From Moniliophthora roreri (Eukaryota > Basidiomycota > Agaricomycetes > Agaricales > Marasmiaceae): 64,000 bases of DNA. A model generated the notes under the pieces. It was not told the DNA's origin. It made no database searches and saw only the letters and a program-made list of their open reading frames with translations. Location of the stretch: the NCBI GenBank assembly GCA_001466705.2, contig LATX02000112.1:248001-312000 (forward strand), written 5' to 3'. Of the stretch, positions 14,123-25,493 are shown in pieces (the stretch's first letter is position 1; every line of letters begins with the position of its first letter). Made by a program: the position numbers and the translations under genes.

Positions 14123-15991
14123 GTGCCGACGTGGTTTCCTTTTTTTTTCTTCTTTTTCTGTGGACCATTTACCTTTCTACCTTTTTTCCCCCACCCCCCT
14201 AATTATCTCCACACTCTCATCATCTTCTCTTATTATTTGTCTCAGTCACCAAATCCCCCACATCTCATCCGCATCGTGCTGCATATTGTTTATTATTAGT
14301 AGACGATCACCCGTGTCTTTTTTTTTTATGCTTTCTCTTGCTCTCCCTCTCTCCACTATTTTTTGATAGACACTCGGCCTCTTCGTTCGTTTTAGAGATA
14401 GATCTCAATACATAGAAGTGTTTTGCCAAGACGTATAGGATACTACATTTATCTAAATATTGTGTATACGTATACAAGTACTAGTATTAGTTTTGATCGT
14501 CTGTTTTTTTTTGCTTCCGTATCAAGTAGTAGCTGTGGCAAGAGTTGTAAGACAAGCTAATATTAAAAGGTGCATCGACTATTTTTTTTGGTTGGATGAG
14601 CTGAGCTGAGCAGGTGACACTCTTCCATACTCTGAATAAAGAGGAAATGCGAGACGTTCGGTAACTAATACTTACTGTCCAAGAAATTGCGTGACTATCA
14701 GATCGGTTCTCTACTTTTCTCCGAGTGGAGTTCCTCGCGTATGGACTACATCTTGGTCTAGGTCAGGTACATTCCTCGCCGCGTCTTTTAGTTTTTTTTT
14801 TTTTACCCCAATCGCGTCTGCGTCTAGTCGGATCATTTGGTCATTTGGTTTCTTTGTCTTGGAGAGAGAGAGTTGGTAACTGCCTAAACTTTGTTTGGTG
14901 AGTAGTTTTTTCCCACTGAAGATTTATTCGCCAGTTCACCAGAGGTAGTTCTTCCGTTATGTATGACAAGACACAATGGGAACGATAGCTTGTGACGTTT
15001 TGATCTGTATGTGTGTGTGTGTGTGTAAGTACGGCTAGTGCGTTTCATTTCCAGGGAGCCTGGACAGCTTGTACCCTGTGGCTTTTAGACATACTTATGA
15101 GTCCTACACCTTTTTGGGCCGCCGTTATGAGCGGATCAGATTTAGCTACGTACTACAGTCGACTAGAAGCGACAACTTCCAGACAACACGTCTGAGTTGG
15201 CAGGCCACTCTAGAAGCTTTTTTTTTTTTTAGACTCCTTGACCATTTATCACGGAATCAAAAAATTATTTCTTGCATCCCCGTACAATCAATTTCATCGT
15301 CCACGCGAAACTCTCACGAGAAAGTAAAACTCGGACGCTTCATGCGACATCCGAACAACTCATGGGCCCCCTTTCGCACCACTCCAATGGCGGTATTGTG
15401 TACGACATAACTCAATCATTCAGCGTAGACGCGGAGGACATGGCCTTTCATATTCAGTTTCGCTATACATTTTGGGCGGTACTAATAGATTATTAGAGTG
15501 GGAGGTGCTGGTAGTAAAGTGGTAGTGGGCATTGAATCCATCCAGACTTATTGCGGGACGATTGGATTGGGGCTTGTCCTCTTTGCAGTGACTATACACC
15601 TTTTTCATTGCTTTAGAAAGTGTTGAGGTCATCACGACGTTCACTGCAGTACGTTTACTGCTTTCAGCTGTACCCCGTCTTTGGACCAGACCTCGGTCTA
15701 GACATCTACAAGCATCCGCAGGTTCGTAGTCTGTACTCGCTGGGATAAATGCAAAATAGTCATATTATTAGATGAATGAGTTGGTGTGACTGTCGACGAC
15801 GGGTAGAGTCAATTCTTTAAGACGCGTCTGAAGCCACGTGCAGTTGTTAAACGTTGAACGCGAACCACCGACTGTCACTGTCCTTGCACGAAATCGCTGA
15901 AGATCTACAGAACCCCTGAAGAAGGCTGCCATATCAGATGAGTTGCTGGTAATCATGTCGGCCTCGGATAATCCTAGGATCGATATCTGGA
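14123..15991. other. Intergenic, 3' UTR and promoter region
   Basis: The left part is T-rich and probably 3' UTR of the Cre1-like gene. There are several T-runs (14148, 14796, 15219) and one GT tract. A 62-codon minus frame at 15768-15956 contains LQTRLKELTLP, faintly like leucine-rich F-box sequence, but it is too short to call. Confidence 0.45.
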
Positions 15992-17797
15992 ATGAGCAGG
16001 TGGCGACACGAGAGGTACGTCTTGCGTCCGTCCAGTTTTTCCTATGCTGATTTCCTCCTCAAGCCAATAGAGGATTTTGAAATCACACCACATTCTGCAG
16101 GAAAAGAACATCAGAGTGCGCTAGGCCTCACGAAAAATCGAGATCACGGAGAAACCCAGGCTATGCCTATGCTGCAATCTCAGTTCTCCCAAACGAGATC
16201 CTCTCCCTTGTATTCAAAATTTGCACATTCCTTTCGCCGCCTTTCAAACTTCTGCCGCATTCGCGTAAAGCAAAGCATGTTGGTTGGTGGCCTTGAGAAC
16301 TCCTTGTCTTTGCCTTTGTATTCCCCACATTAGCCTCGGAGATGATCAAACAGTCCAAGGATGCGTCGCTCGATGTGGTAGTAGGAAACCATGTGAAGAG
16401 TTTTGCCGCAGTTTCGGAGGCGCTCTCCCAAATATCGCGCGTCTCTCACCTGGAAATGATTTGTGCACCTGAGCGTATTGGTCATCTTTTTTCAGGTTCT
16501 GTCAAGCCAGCACCTCGGCTCACCCATCTTGATCTCTGCAGAATGATCGATGAAGATGCAGAAGAGACTGTTTTCCTCCTTCTCCCGTTCCTTGGTGACG
16601 ACGCCCCCAAACCTGTCCCATCCCCAACTGACCAACAGCTTATTTGGGTTCCATTCACCAATTTATCGAAATGTGATCTGTTTCATGCTCAGGTTCACTG
16701 GACCGGAATCAGCGGATGTTCACGCTCCGTCTCCATTATCTCTCAATCTGAGCGAATGGATGGATCTTCTCAGGAACATACCTAAGCTCCGGAAGCTTGA
16801 CGCTGGGAACGTTCCACCTCCGACCAGATCCGAGACGGTCGTTATTCTCCCTCACTTGCAAGTCGTGTCTTTGACAGCCCCGATATCACATTGCGTCAAC
16901 TTCCTGAAGCACCTATCCTTTCCATATTCAACTTGTGTCCAGCTCAACGCTCGCAGGTGGAGTGCTGACATGGAGCGAGATGAAGAACTTCATTCTATGA
17001 CATCTACATTGTCGAAAATGCTGTTCTCGTCTGGCAGTGTCGAGCGTTTGGAAATGCGGCTAGGTGATATCATTACCAAAGGATACCCCACCATTGAGGT
17101 GAACAAACCGGTCCTTGATGGTGTGCTGTTTGCCCAGGATGACTGTTGCATCTTCGCACGTCGTACGAGGTCGCCTGGACTCTTCTTGGAACTACCCGTT
17201 CACGAAGGACCGTCGGGAGCGGACCACATGTTGCAGATCATCTTACCCTCAGTTCCTCTTAACTAGCTGCGCAAGCGCATGCTCATCATGGAACGTGACC
17301 ACATATCGAGCGAGACGTTCTCAAGGGTTTTTGCAAGCTTGCCGAAACTGGAGATGGTTAACATCGCTGGGAGTGCGTCTCACGATTTTGTCGATGTTCC
17401 TAGTCGCATAAACATTCAATTTCTTTCATCTGACAGGAACAACTCAGAGTCTTCCATGAGAAAGTCCTCATCGTTTCCGGCCCTCAATAACCTAAACTTG
17501 GATGACGTCCATTCCAATCGTGGCAACGTCTCCACGAAAGGTACGCTCCTTGATTGTTTGATCGACACCTGCAAGTTTCGCAAGCAGCATAACGCAGTTA
17601 TTGGGTCACCTCGCCTGGTCAACTGTATCATGTCAGGCGAGCAGCTGAGGGCATGTTATGAAGCCTTGTTACCCAGGCATTTCTATGCCGTTATTTGCCC
17701 AGAATCGAAAGCAGAAGGCGAGGGAGATACAGAGGAGGACGAAGATGAGGAAGAAGGGCATCGAGACCGGGACACCTTTGAAGAAGGCGATGGGTGA
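15992..17797 (+). pseudogene. F-box protein gene with two reading-frame breaks
   Basis: Exon 1 (15992-16014) joins exon 2 (16101-16264) with agreeing phase. The F-box core is ISVLPNEILSLVFKICTF. Exon 3 starts at 16334 and holds the leucine-rich part typical of agaricomycete F-box proteins (RLTHLDLCRM, ...IPKLRKLDAGNV, HLQVVSLTAPISHC). F-box proteins recruit substrates to SCF ubiquitin ligases. Two breaks are visible. The frame changes by one between about 16690 and 16720 with no donor in the right phase. An in-frame TAG lies at 17264-17266, after which the same frame continues with MERDHISSETFSRVFASLPKLE. The protein would end in a strongly acidic tail. It is either a recent pseudogene or a gene with sequencing errors. 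Confidence 0.65.
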
Positions 17798-17987
17798 CTA
17801 ATCTTGAGGCGGTTTCTTAGCGACACAATCGAATGTTCTGTACGAGTAGAATCACAATGGTGCTACACAGACATAGTATTTCATGAAGTTACCACTAGGT
17901 AAAACAGCAAAATCGTCTCAAGGGATGTAAAAACACAATCGAACGTAAAGGCATATAATTAGACTGCACCCCTTCAGCAAACCGAGT

Positions 17988-20261
17988 TCATCGACGGCAT
18001 AGTCTCACCCGAGCGTTCACTGGAACGTTGGCAGTCTTGGGTTTCCACTTCAACAACACTCTTCTCTGCTCCTCAAAAGGTTTGTCCACCAAATCTTCTG
18101 GCACCATGATACGATACTTTCTGACAATGCAAGCCAACATGCACACAGATTCCGTCATTGCGAATCGTTGACCAATACAACTACGTGGTCCTAGCGAGAA
18201 GGCTGCAACTAAATAACCCAGGGAAAATCAGCGCAGGGCGAGTGCGAAGAGAGCGAACTGCGTACAGGCTTCTCGAGGCCACTGATACACTTCAGTGTCG
18301 ATGAACTTGTCGGGATTGAACTCGGTCGCGTCATCTCCCCAGTAAAGAGCTGATACAACTCATTATTGAGAGACGTAGCATTGGGTGAATGAAAGACCTA
18401 CGATTCATGTGCAATGCACCAAAATCCAAACATACTCTGCTCCCACTTGGTATCGGCACGGAGTATGGTTCAGTTTCGTATACACTGTTTGAGTTGCGGC
18501 GGAAACGTTGCGCTGGTAGGCTTGTATCTTTGAGAACGACGCGACCTAGTCGTGAAGCGGCCGGAAAGTGCCTCAGTGTTTCGTTTATGAAGGCGATAGT
18601 ATAAGTCTATGATTGACTTCGTCAAAAGCTTGGAAGCGTCCATGAAGCGGAGTAATCTTACGAGTTTAGGATACATGGTCCGATTGTCCTAATAGTGTAT
18701 ATCTATTAGCACTTTTCACTATACTTGAGGAGGCTGGAATTGGCATGACATACCAAATCGGCCGCCCTGTTCGGTACCCCATCGGGCCACACCCGAAGAA
18801 CTTCACAAAACAACCGGTCTTGAAAGTCAGGGTATAGTGCAAGATACACGAGTGCCATCGAAGTTGTTGCTGCAGTCGTCTCTGTGAAAATATTCGTTAA
18901 GATTATTGTCATACTCGGAAAACACGGGGTCTCACCATTCCCAGCGTTCATGAAAATCTATTTGTGAAGCCAATTAAAATACAACGTGAAGGCACGAGAA
19001 ACGCAACGCACAAACATATTCGCTAGTAGCTCCTGGTCTGTTAAATGCCTTTGTCGGGCACTCACTGACTCGGGCTCGAAGTCCATGTTTGCCTTGATAA
19101 AGGCCTTGAGCAAGGCGCCATCGGAATCATACTTGTTCTCTAGCAGGTTTGCACGAGAGCTTGATACAAGCTCAAGCAGCTGCTCATTGAGTGCGCGATA
19201 TATGGTCTTTGTGAGCTTTGCTAGTGGCGAGAGAATGGGAATGTGGAGCAAATCCGTGAGTGAATAGATCCATTCAGGTAGAAAGATCTTTGCCACAAGC
19301 AGCCGTTCAGCGGTCCCAAGTAGATACGAAAGGTCGTAAGCTGATGATGACTTCCACGGGTCATTCTTGCCAAAAGCTGCAGAAGTGAAGATCAGCGTAG
19401 TCACCTGTAATAACATTTGGAATTGGAGTAACATCATATGCAACTAGACCGCATACCCGTTTCAGATCCTCGAATACATCTAATTCGATGCAAATATCCA
19501 CTGTAGAGTTGTCGATCGCTGACATCCATTCGTTGACTACACGAATAGTTTCCCGCCATACACGAGAGATATTGCCCTGATGCATGTCAGTCATCAGTAA
19601 GCCAGACGTGATTGGGCCCCACCTCATTAAATGCGGGATTTGCAATCATTCTATGTCTTTTCCAAGTCTGTCCATGAGATCCAACAATATTATCGCCGAA
19701 AAAGTTGAGACCGGGACCAGTCCAGCTATGATACTAAAATCGACTTCTGAATCACAGAACGATTCAAAACGTGCCAATACAACGTACCACGGCCATATCC
19801 TTTTCGAATATCCGACCATACTCCATAGAGACCACTTTGAAAGCGTCTGGGTCAGATACCCAAAATACTGGCGTTGAATCTAGGAGGGAGACAGAGCTGA
19901 GGCAAGTTGAGCCATGTTTCGCGTAGACTAATTCGAGATCGTGGCAGTTAGAAGAGACATCAGCGCCGATTTTCATGATCAGAGCAATGAACATACAGTC
20001 AAAGGTGGTATAATAGTGTCCAAACCACTCTCGAGGTGGGAAGTAAGGTGCAACAGCGTAGGTCGTGAGGAGATGAGGATGTAAGAGAATGGGATATCTT
20101 CCTCGAGATGTTCTAGCTCTTCAGAATCAGTGAACTGTACCAGGTGATAGTAACTGCACGCACCCTACAGATCTAAACGCTTTCACCAAGGACAAGGTCT
20201 TCCGTACAATTGCTTGCACGAGGAACGCAGCAAGTAGGATGACAGTTGCAGCTTGGATCAT
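17988..20261 (-). CDS. Cytochrome P450 monooxygenase, complete
   Basis: Multi-exon minus-strand gene that starts with a hydrophobic anchor (MIQAATVILLAAFLVQAIV). Splicing restores all P450 landmarks: the I-helix NAGNETTAATTS (the A-G-x-x-T-T oxygen-binding motif, created by joining exons across 18936-18880), K-helix E-x-x-R in FINETLRHFP, and the haem loop FSLGPRSCIGQRFA with the cysteine ligand. It ends at TGA 17988-17990. The protein is an ER-anchored, reductase-dependent oxygenase of the microsomal fungal type. Substrate cannot be deduced. No other biosynthetic gene lies beside it. An upstream in-frame ATG at 20285 is an alternative start. It converges on the F-box gene. Confidence 0.85.
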
Positions 20262-21112
20262 CCCTATATTTCCCAAGAGTATCATGAAGAGTGTATCAGA
20301 GCAAGTTCCCCCACTAGCGGTGACATTCAGCATCCTCTACCCGGGCCGATATGGCAGCAGAGTTCATATGGACGACAATTCGGCTCCGATAATGTGAACA
20401 ACACAAGTCTGGGTCCAGTGACCCCTCACTACAAATTTGGTGGCGAGAATATCGAGCAGCGTGTTCCAGAGGTTTTGCGTTCGTTACGGGGTTCGGATAT
20501 AATAAAAGTCAAGAGATGTGCGACCCGAGCGCCTGTTCAAGAGTTGCGACATCGGACTAGTCCCAAGCTTCAAGCTTTAGGGTTCTCTCAGTGTCCCGGC
20601 ATTAGATCGGCCGGCTCAACTCTTGCATTGCGAATGACCAACCTTAATGCTAAGTATTTCCGATAGAATACACAGGCTAGAGTGATCTTCGGAAATGTGT
20701 ACAACATAATGCTATGTTTCTTGCACATCTAAACATGAATGTATATATTTACGCGCACTGGTGCTACAGGAGTCAGAGGGGTGCACAGGGCGGTCAGCTT
20801 TAACTCAGTTTCTCACTGTGGAGCCCAATTTACACCCAATGACGGACCCGAGGAACAGATATCGAGCGAAGTATATGTTTCCAGATGGCTCATGGATGAG
20901 ATGTGATATAATACTTGGATTGAGGTTACTGATCAATGGCATACTTGATAAAGTGACAACTCACGAGTCGTAATGGGGAATGCACTTGTGTGTATTGCTG
21001 AAGCAACTGGCTGCGGCGAGCCCTATGTGCTAAAGTTGCTGTAAGATAACTGTCTATCAGCAGTCAGTCTAGTAGGTGACTCACATAGGACAGTTTTCAT
21101 GAATCATTTTGA
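20262..21112. other. Intergenic region between P450 promoter and the next gene
   Basis: Open frames at 20253-20666 and 20761-20973 (+) show no family pattern; the first overlaps the antisense of the P450 start. No gene is supported. Confidence 0.45.
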
Positions 21113-22640
21113 TCAGGAGATCAACACTCCATTTGATAGTTCGTCTACCAAAACCAGCCGAGCACCTTCCATGACCTTAATTCTCCGTTCTGGGGATTCG
21201 GTCTTGAACCGGAAGAGGTCAATGCCATGTCTGACATGCATCGAAACCTCGGCATAGTGATAGATTTTGATATAAACCACAGAAGCAAGTGGATGTGCAA
21301 TTCTCTTGTGGAAGTCCTGATTCCTCTTTTTCAAAAGAGAAACTTCTTCATCGTCATCGTTTGATAAGTCAAGGTGAGCATTGAGATTCGAATGACGTGT
21401 TTCTGGTGTGGTGAAGGACAGACTGAGGGATCCAAGCTTTGTCTTTTGTCTGAAAGAAAGTACATATTGCCAAAATGCCAAGAGGGCGGCGTGAGTCCAT
21501 ACTATAGGTTCAGAAGAAGTTGTACCGCCGGGTTGTGGGGTTTGAGGTGAAAATTCGGGATCAAGGACTACAGCAGAAGTTGCTCTGTCCCATGGTAGAG
21601 TGCCTCGAACAGGAATGAGCCAAGCTCTGCGACTGTGCACGTGTGACACAGAGATAGGTAACGTATGTGGATGGATTGGAATAGGTTGGGACTTTGCGTA
21701 TGATAGCAGCTTCTTCAAGTCTGGTGCTTTGTTGTCTCCCGACGGATATAGATGCGGCTGGACTAATGTCAATTGTTGTTTAGGAGGAACCAATCATGGC
21801 GTACCTCAGGAATCACATTATCCAAGGGCGCTGTGTCGAGGACAAGTTTCTGGCGTTTCGAGGGCTCTTCATCTTCGGGTGTCCTTGGACGTTTATCTGG
21901 AGACTTGATTTCCATCTCGGGCCTGGTGATAAACATATCATCCAAGGTAGTGCCCTCAAATTCCAAAAGATCTTCCGTATATAATATTTCGTCCTCAGTG
22001 GCGCTGTCCCCCCATTCCTTCAGTGTACCTCGGTGTTCTCCGTCAACGGGTTGGATTACCGGTGCCTCTCGAGCGAAAGTATATGAATTCGGGCCTATTG
22101 GTATGTCAGGGTGCAGTCAAGAGCAAAGAATTCGACTGCTCTTACGCACCAGCATTACTTCCAAAGGTAACCTGAACTTTAGCCTCTGTGTTTGTCCACG
22201 AAGACTTGAACGTCTGGTCAACGATCCGGCGCCCCTCTTGAAGGATTGAAGCGAGCCCCTGCGTATTCGAGTTTCCTTCTGAAAAAATATATTTGTGTAC
22301 CAAGATGGAGGTTTGATTCATGGCCACACATTGAAACGAGGCGTTATGATTCTGGCGAAGTGATGGTGGAAGGAGGAATAAGCGCCTGACTTCCACCGAC
22401 CACAGCATCTTGTCAACAGCGGCAAGAGTCAATGACGTCGCATCCAACGTTTTCATTTCGAAAGCCACTCTCACCTGGCAATATCGACCGACAAGTTAAT
22501 GTCATCTTCACCACACCAAGGGAACTCAAGGACACGCAAAATTGCAGAGAACAGTTCTGATTCCAAGTCAGCCTCCAGCCTTTCCACATCGGATTGTTCT
22601 TCACGCAAACGCAGACGTATCGCCGCGTCTGCTATTCGGA
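21113..22640 (-). CDS. Unrecognised multi-exon protein with NLS-like basic patch
   Basis: Exons can be followed from a helix-rich part (LRLREEQSDVERLEADLESE, then EFPWCGEDDINLSVDIAR) through LASILQEGRRIVDQTF and KVQVTFGSNAG. A segment with a likely nuclear signal follows (SPDKRPRTPEDEEPSKRQK), then the last exon with SRRAWLIPVRGTLPWDRATS and the C-terminus EGARLVLVDELSNGVLIS. Splice phases agree at most junctions (for example 22476/22411 and 21807/about 21754). I do not recognise the family; a nuclear regulatory protein is a guess from the basic patch. No ATG is found in frame for the first visible exon, and its upstream part would overlap the first exon of the divergent WD40 gene, so the 5' end is unresolved. 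Confidence 0.55.
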
Positions 22641-22705
22641 AGGCAACTTTGCCAGGTACAAACCCACTTTTTAATACACTACCACATACGGGTGGTTCGA
22701 GTTCG

Positions 22706-24796
22706 ATGTTTGATAGAGGATTTCCATATTCATGGTATGTTGCCCTTCGAAATCAAGCGAGTAGCTGACCATCTCATAAAAACAGTAAATTATCGGCACA
22801 TGGATCGTGCGTGAACGCCCTGGCTTTCTCGAGGCTTGATGCGCGCTACATGGCAAGTGGAGGGGATGGTGTGTTCTCGACCCCCACATGAGTCAACCTT
22901 ACTGAGCAAGAAGCCTCTAGATCTCCAGATACACCTATGGGATTTTCACCAGGAGAACCTCGAGGAGCCATGTCATACATTTATTGGGCCTAGGGTGTGC
23001 ACCTACCTCCGATGATTGATATCAATGAATGACCTTTGACTAGAGCAACATCTTTTGCTTCGACTTTTCCTGTAAAAATCGGTCCCTATTCGCGTAAGCA
23101 TGCAGATGCGTTGTTGGGGCTTCATCTGCTCACTATCTGTCGGCCGCGGCTCTCGTCCAAATCTCTTGAAACAAACACAGAGGAGGCGTCGACTTTCAAG
23201 TCTATCGATATGACATATCAGGGTTAGGGACGTCTTTGACGAGGGAGGATACTACTGCGAGCTCTATTTACCGTGAAAGGGTCAGTGGTATATATCGTCG
23301 TAAAGACGTGAGCTAATGCGGACGTCAGGAGAGTATAAGAGAAATCTCCTGTCACCCTTTTCAAGATGAGATATTTCTCAGCGCAAGTGACAGCGGTCGA
23401 ATAACCCAATACGATACTCGTGTTAAAGGTGCTACAGTTTCACGGCTAGCTCCCGCCGCTCTGGCGCAAAATATGATCCAGCTCGCTGCTGAATGCACTG
23501 GAGTACAGTATCATCCTCAAACAGAGAACCTGTTTGTAACTAGCGATGGCCATGGAAACGTATGTCTGAGAGACGCGAGAATGGGCTTTGGGACCCGAAG
23601 AGAAAGATGTGGATCCGGTGTAGTCTTAGAGGTATTGTTGCTTTGATATTTGATGGGGTATTGGCTAATCGCGTGGATTCGTAGTATAATACGAAGCTTG
23701 CGCGGAGTGATACTACCCGTATGAGCAATCCCGAGGCCAGTAGCATCACTTTCGATGCCGAAGGTATGTACCAATGGAGATACAGATTACACACAAATAA
23801 CACACCTATTCAGGCGATATCCTGGGGGTAACGATGCTCGTTCGTTGACTCACACCTTGCGTCCTATAGACTCTATCTGATTGGATTTGTCACAGCATTT
23901 CTATCCGACGCTCTATACATTATCGGACCCAAATCCCGTCGCCGTATGTACAGGCCGTTACCTTCCTGAAGGGACACCGGTATCGGAAGGCGAAAGAACG
24001 TATTCGAACTCTTGCACTATGAAGGTCCGCCAGCCTGTCGTGTCAAAGAATGGAGTATCTGACGCCTCCGCTCATTCAGCATGGGTCTTTCGGCGGGCCA
24101 GCTTCTCGAACAGAGACGTATTACTGCGCTGGTTCAGACGACTTTTGCGGATATTTGTGGAAGATACCTCCTGTTGAGGAGCTTATTCAAAGAAGAGAGG
24201 TGATACCAAGTGATGATTGGCTGCTACAGGACTGCAGGACTATTGGTAGGCGCTGTGTGGCTACCCGTATAAAATTTCTTCTTACCAGTCGCAAACAGGG
24301 TTCGCAGAGAGTATGACTAGCCTAAGATATGTCCCTGTCGACCTCTCAACGCCGTCAGCAGTTCTCAAAGGTAGGTCGAATTAGTTTTGATTCCTATCAG
24401 CTAGCTCATCATGCCATCCGCTCAGGCCACGACTCCATTGTCAACAGCACGCTTATCCATCCATACTTCCCTCTGGTCGTCACTGCAGGAGTTGAACGGG
24501 ATATACGGCTGCATAACCCGACGAAATCGGCTCCGTTTTCACAGGAAATGGAACTGAGTCCTGTTAGAGCGCGGCAGCTATCGGATTCAAGTACTGCAGC
24601 GGAGGCTAGAGTCATTAACGCATTGCTGTTAGGCGGTATTGATCCAGTCGACGCAGATGATTCGGAGAGGGATACTATAAGGTTGTTTGACAGGATATTG
24701 AGGATGGAGGGTGAAGCAGATCCGTTTGTCGTTAGGTCCTGGGTTCCTGACGACGAGAATGACGATGACGATGATGTGGAAGACAGATGTCAATAG
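22706..24796 (+). CDS. WD40-repeat protein, DCAF5-like
   Basis: Exon 1 is 22706-22734 (MFDRGFPYS), spliced to 22786. Successive WD repeats can be read across introns: LSAHGSCVNALAFSRLD / MASGGDG, QIHLWDFHQENLEEP, SNIFCFDFSCKNRSLFA, IREISCHPFQDEIFLSA / GRITQYDTRVKG, LAAECTGVQYHPQTENLF / CLRDARMGFG. Further repeats follow to NSTLIHPYFPLVVTAGVE. It ends in an acidic tail. The N-terminal order, with H-L-W-D-F-H-Q-E and F-I-G-P-R, resembles CUL4-DDB1 associated factors of the DCAF5 group, so a substrate-receptor role in a CRL4 ligase is inferred. Eight or more introns keep phase. Gene identity as a WD40 protein is firm; the DCAF assignment is tentative. Confidence 0.78.
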
Positions 24797-25493
24797 GCCG
24801 GGTTGTTAAAGTCCTGTATCTGCTATATATACAGTTACACTCCGATACATGCAGATACGGAAGCTCGTGTGGTGACTTTGCCACTGCCAGCTGTTCCCAC
24901 GGTCGGATATTTTTTTTTTACCTCCACCACGTTCAGAAATCAGGATTTGCCCTCACTTCGAGAAATGCAGATATATAGAGCTCAGAACACTCTGCTTCCA
25001 CGGAAAGACCTTTCAACCATAAGGAGCGTTCCTCCAACGAGAACTTTTACCCGGTCAATACACCTCATGGTGACGATGGCGCGTAGTTGATACTCTCTAT
25101 CGTCGAACTATTGAAACTAGCTTATTCTCAACGCCTCTCTGCATCATGTCCGTCCCGTGTATGGACCTGGCTTGCGACTTCGATAGTTGGACGCGACATC
25201 TCTGCAGCCGGTCTAATCAGGTGCTTGCCCCAAATCTGTGGAGTTTAACGAGCTAACATGATCTCCTCTGGACCTTACAGGTATCGGTCCGCTTACATCG
25301 TCGAATTGACCTAACAGGTCTCGCCTGCACCATGATACCGATCTCGATTCCCTCTTGAATCTGATGAACAAGGCGCGAAATTTCTGGGTCAACCTTATTC
25401 TTTCCCTTAGAATGTACTGTGATCTTGAAGTGGAAAAAATACCCGACGACCTCACCGTTAATGTCTGACCCTGCTTGGGTGTCCAGAATCCAT
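24797..25493. other. Gap before the ABC transporter remnant
   Basis: This may contain the decayed 5' exons of the transporter (an ATG at 25146 opens a 37-codon frame). No firm exon was found. A T-run lies at about 24910. Confidence 0.4.
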
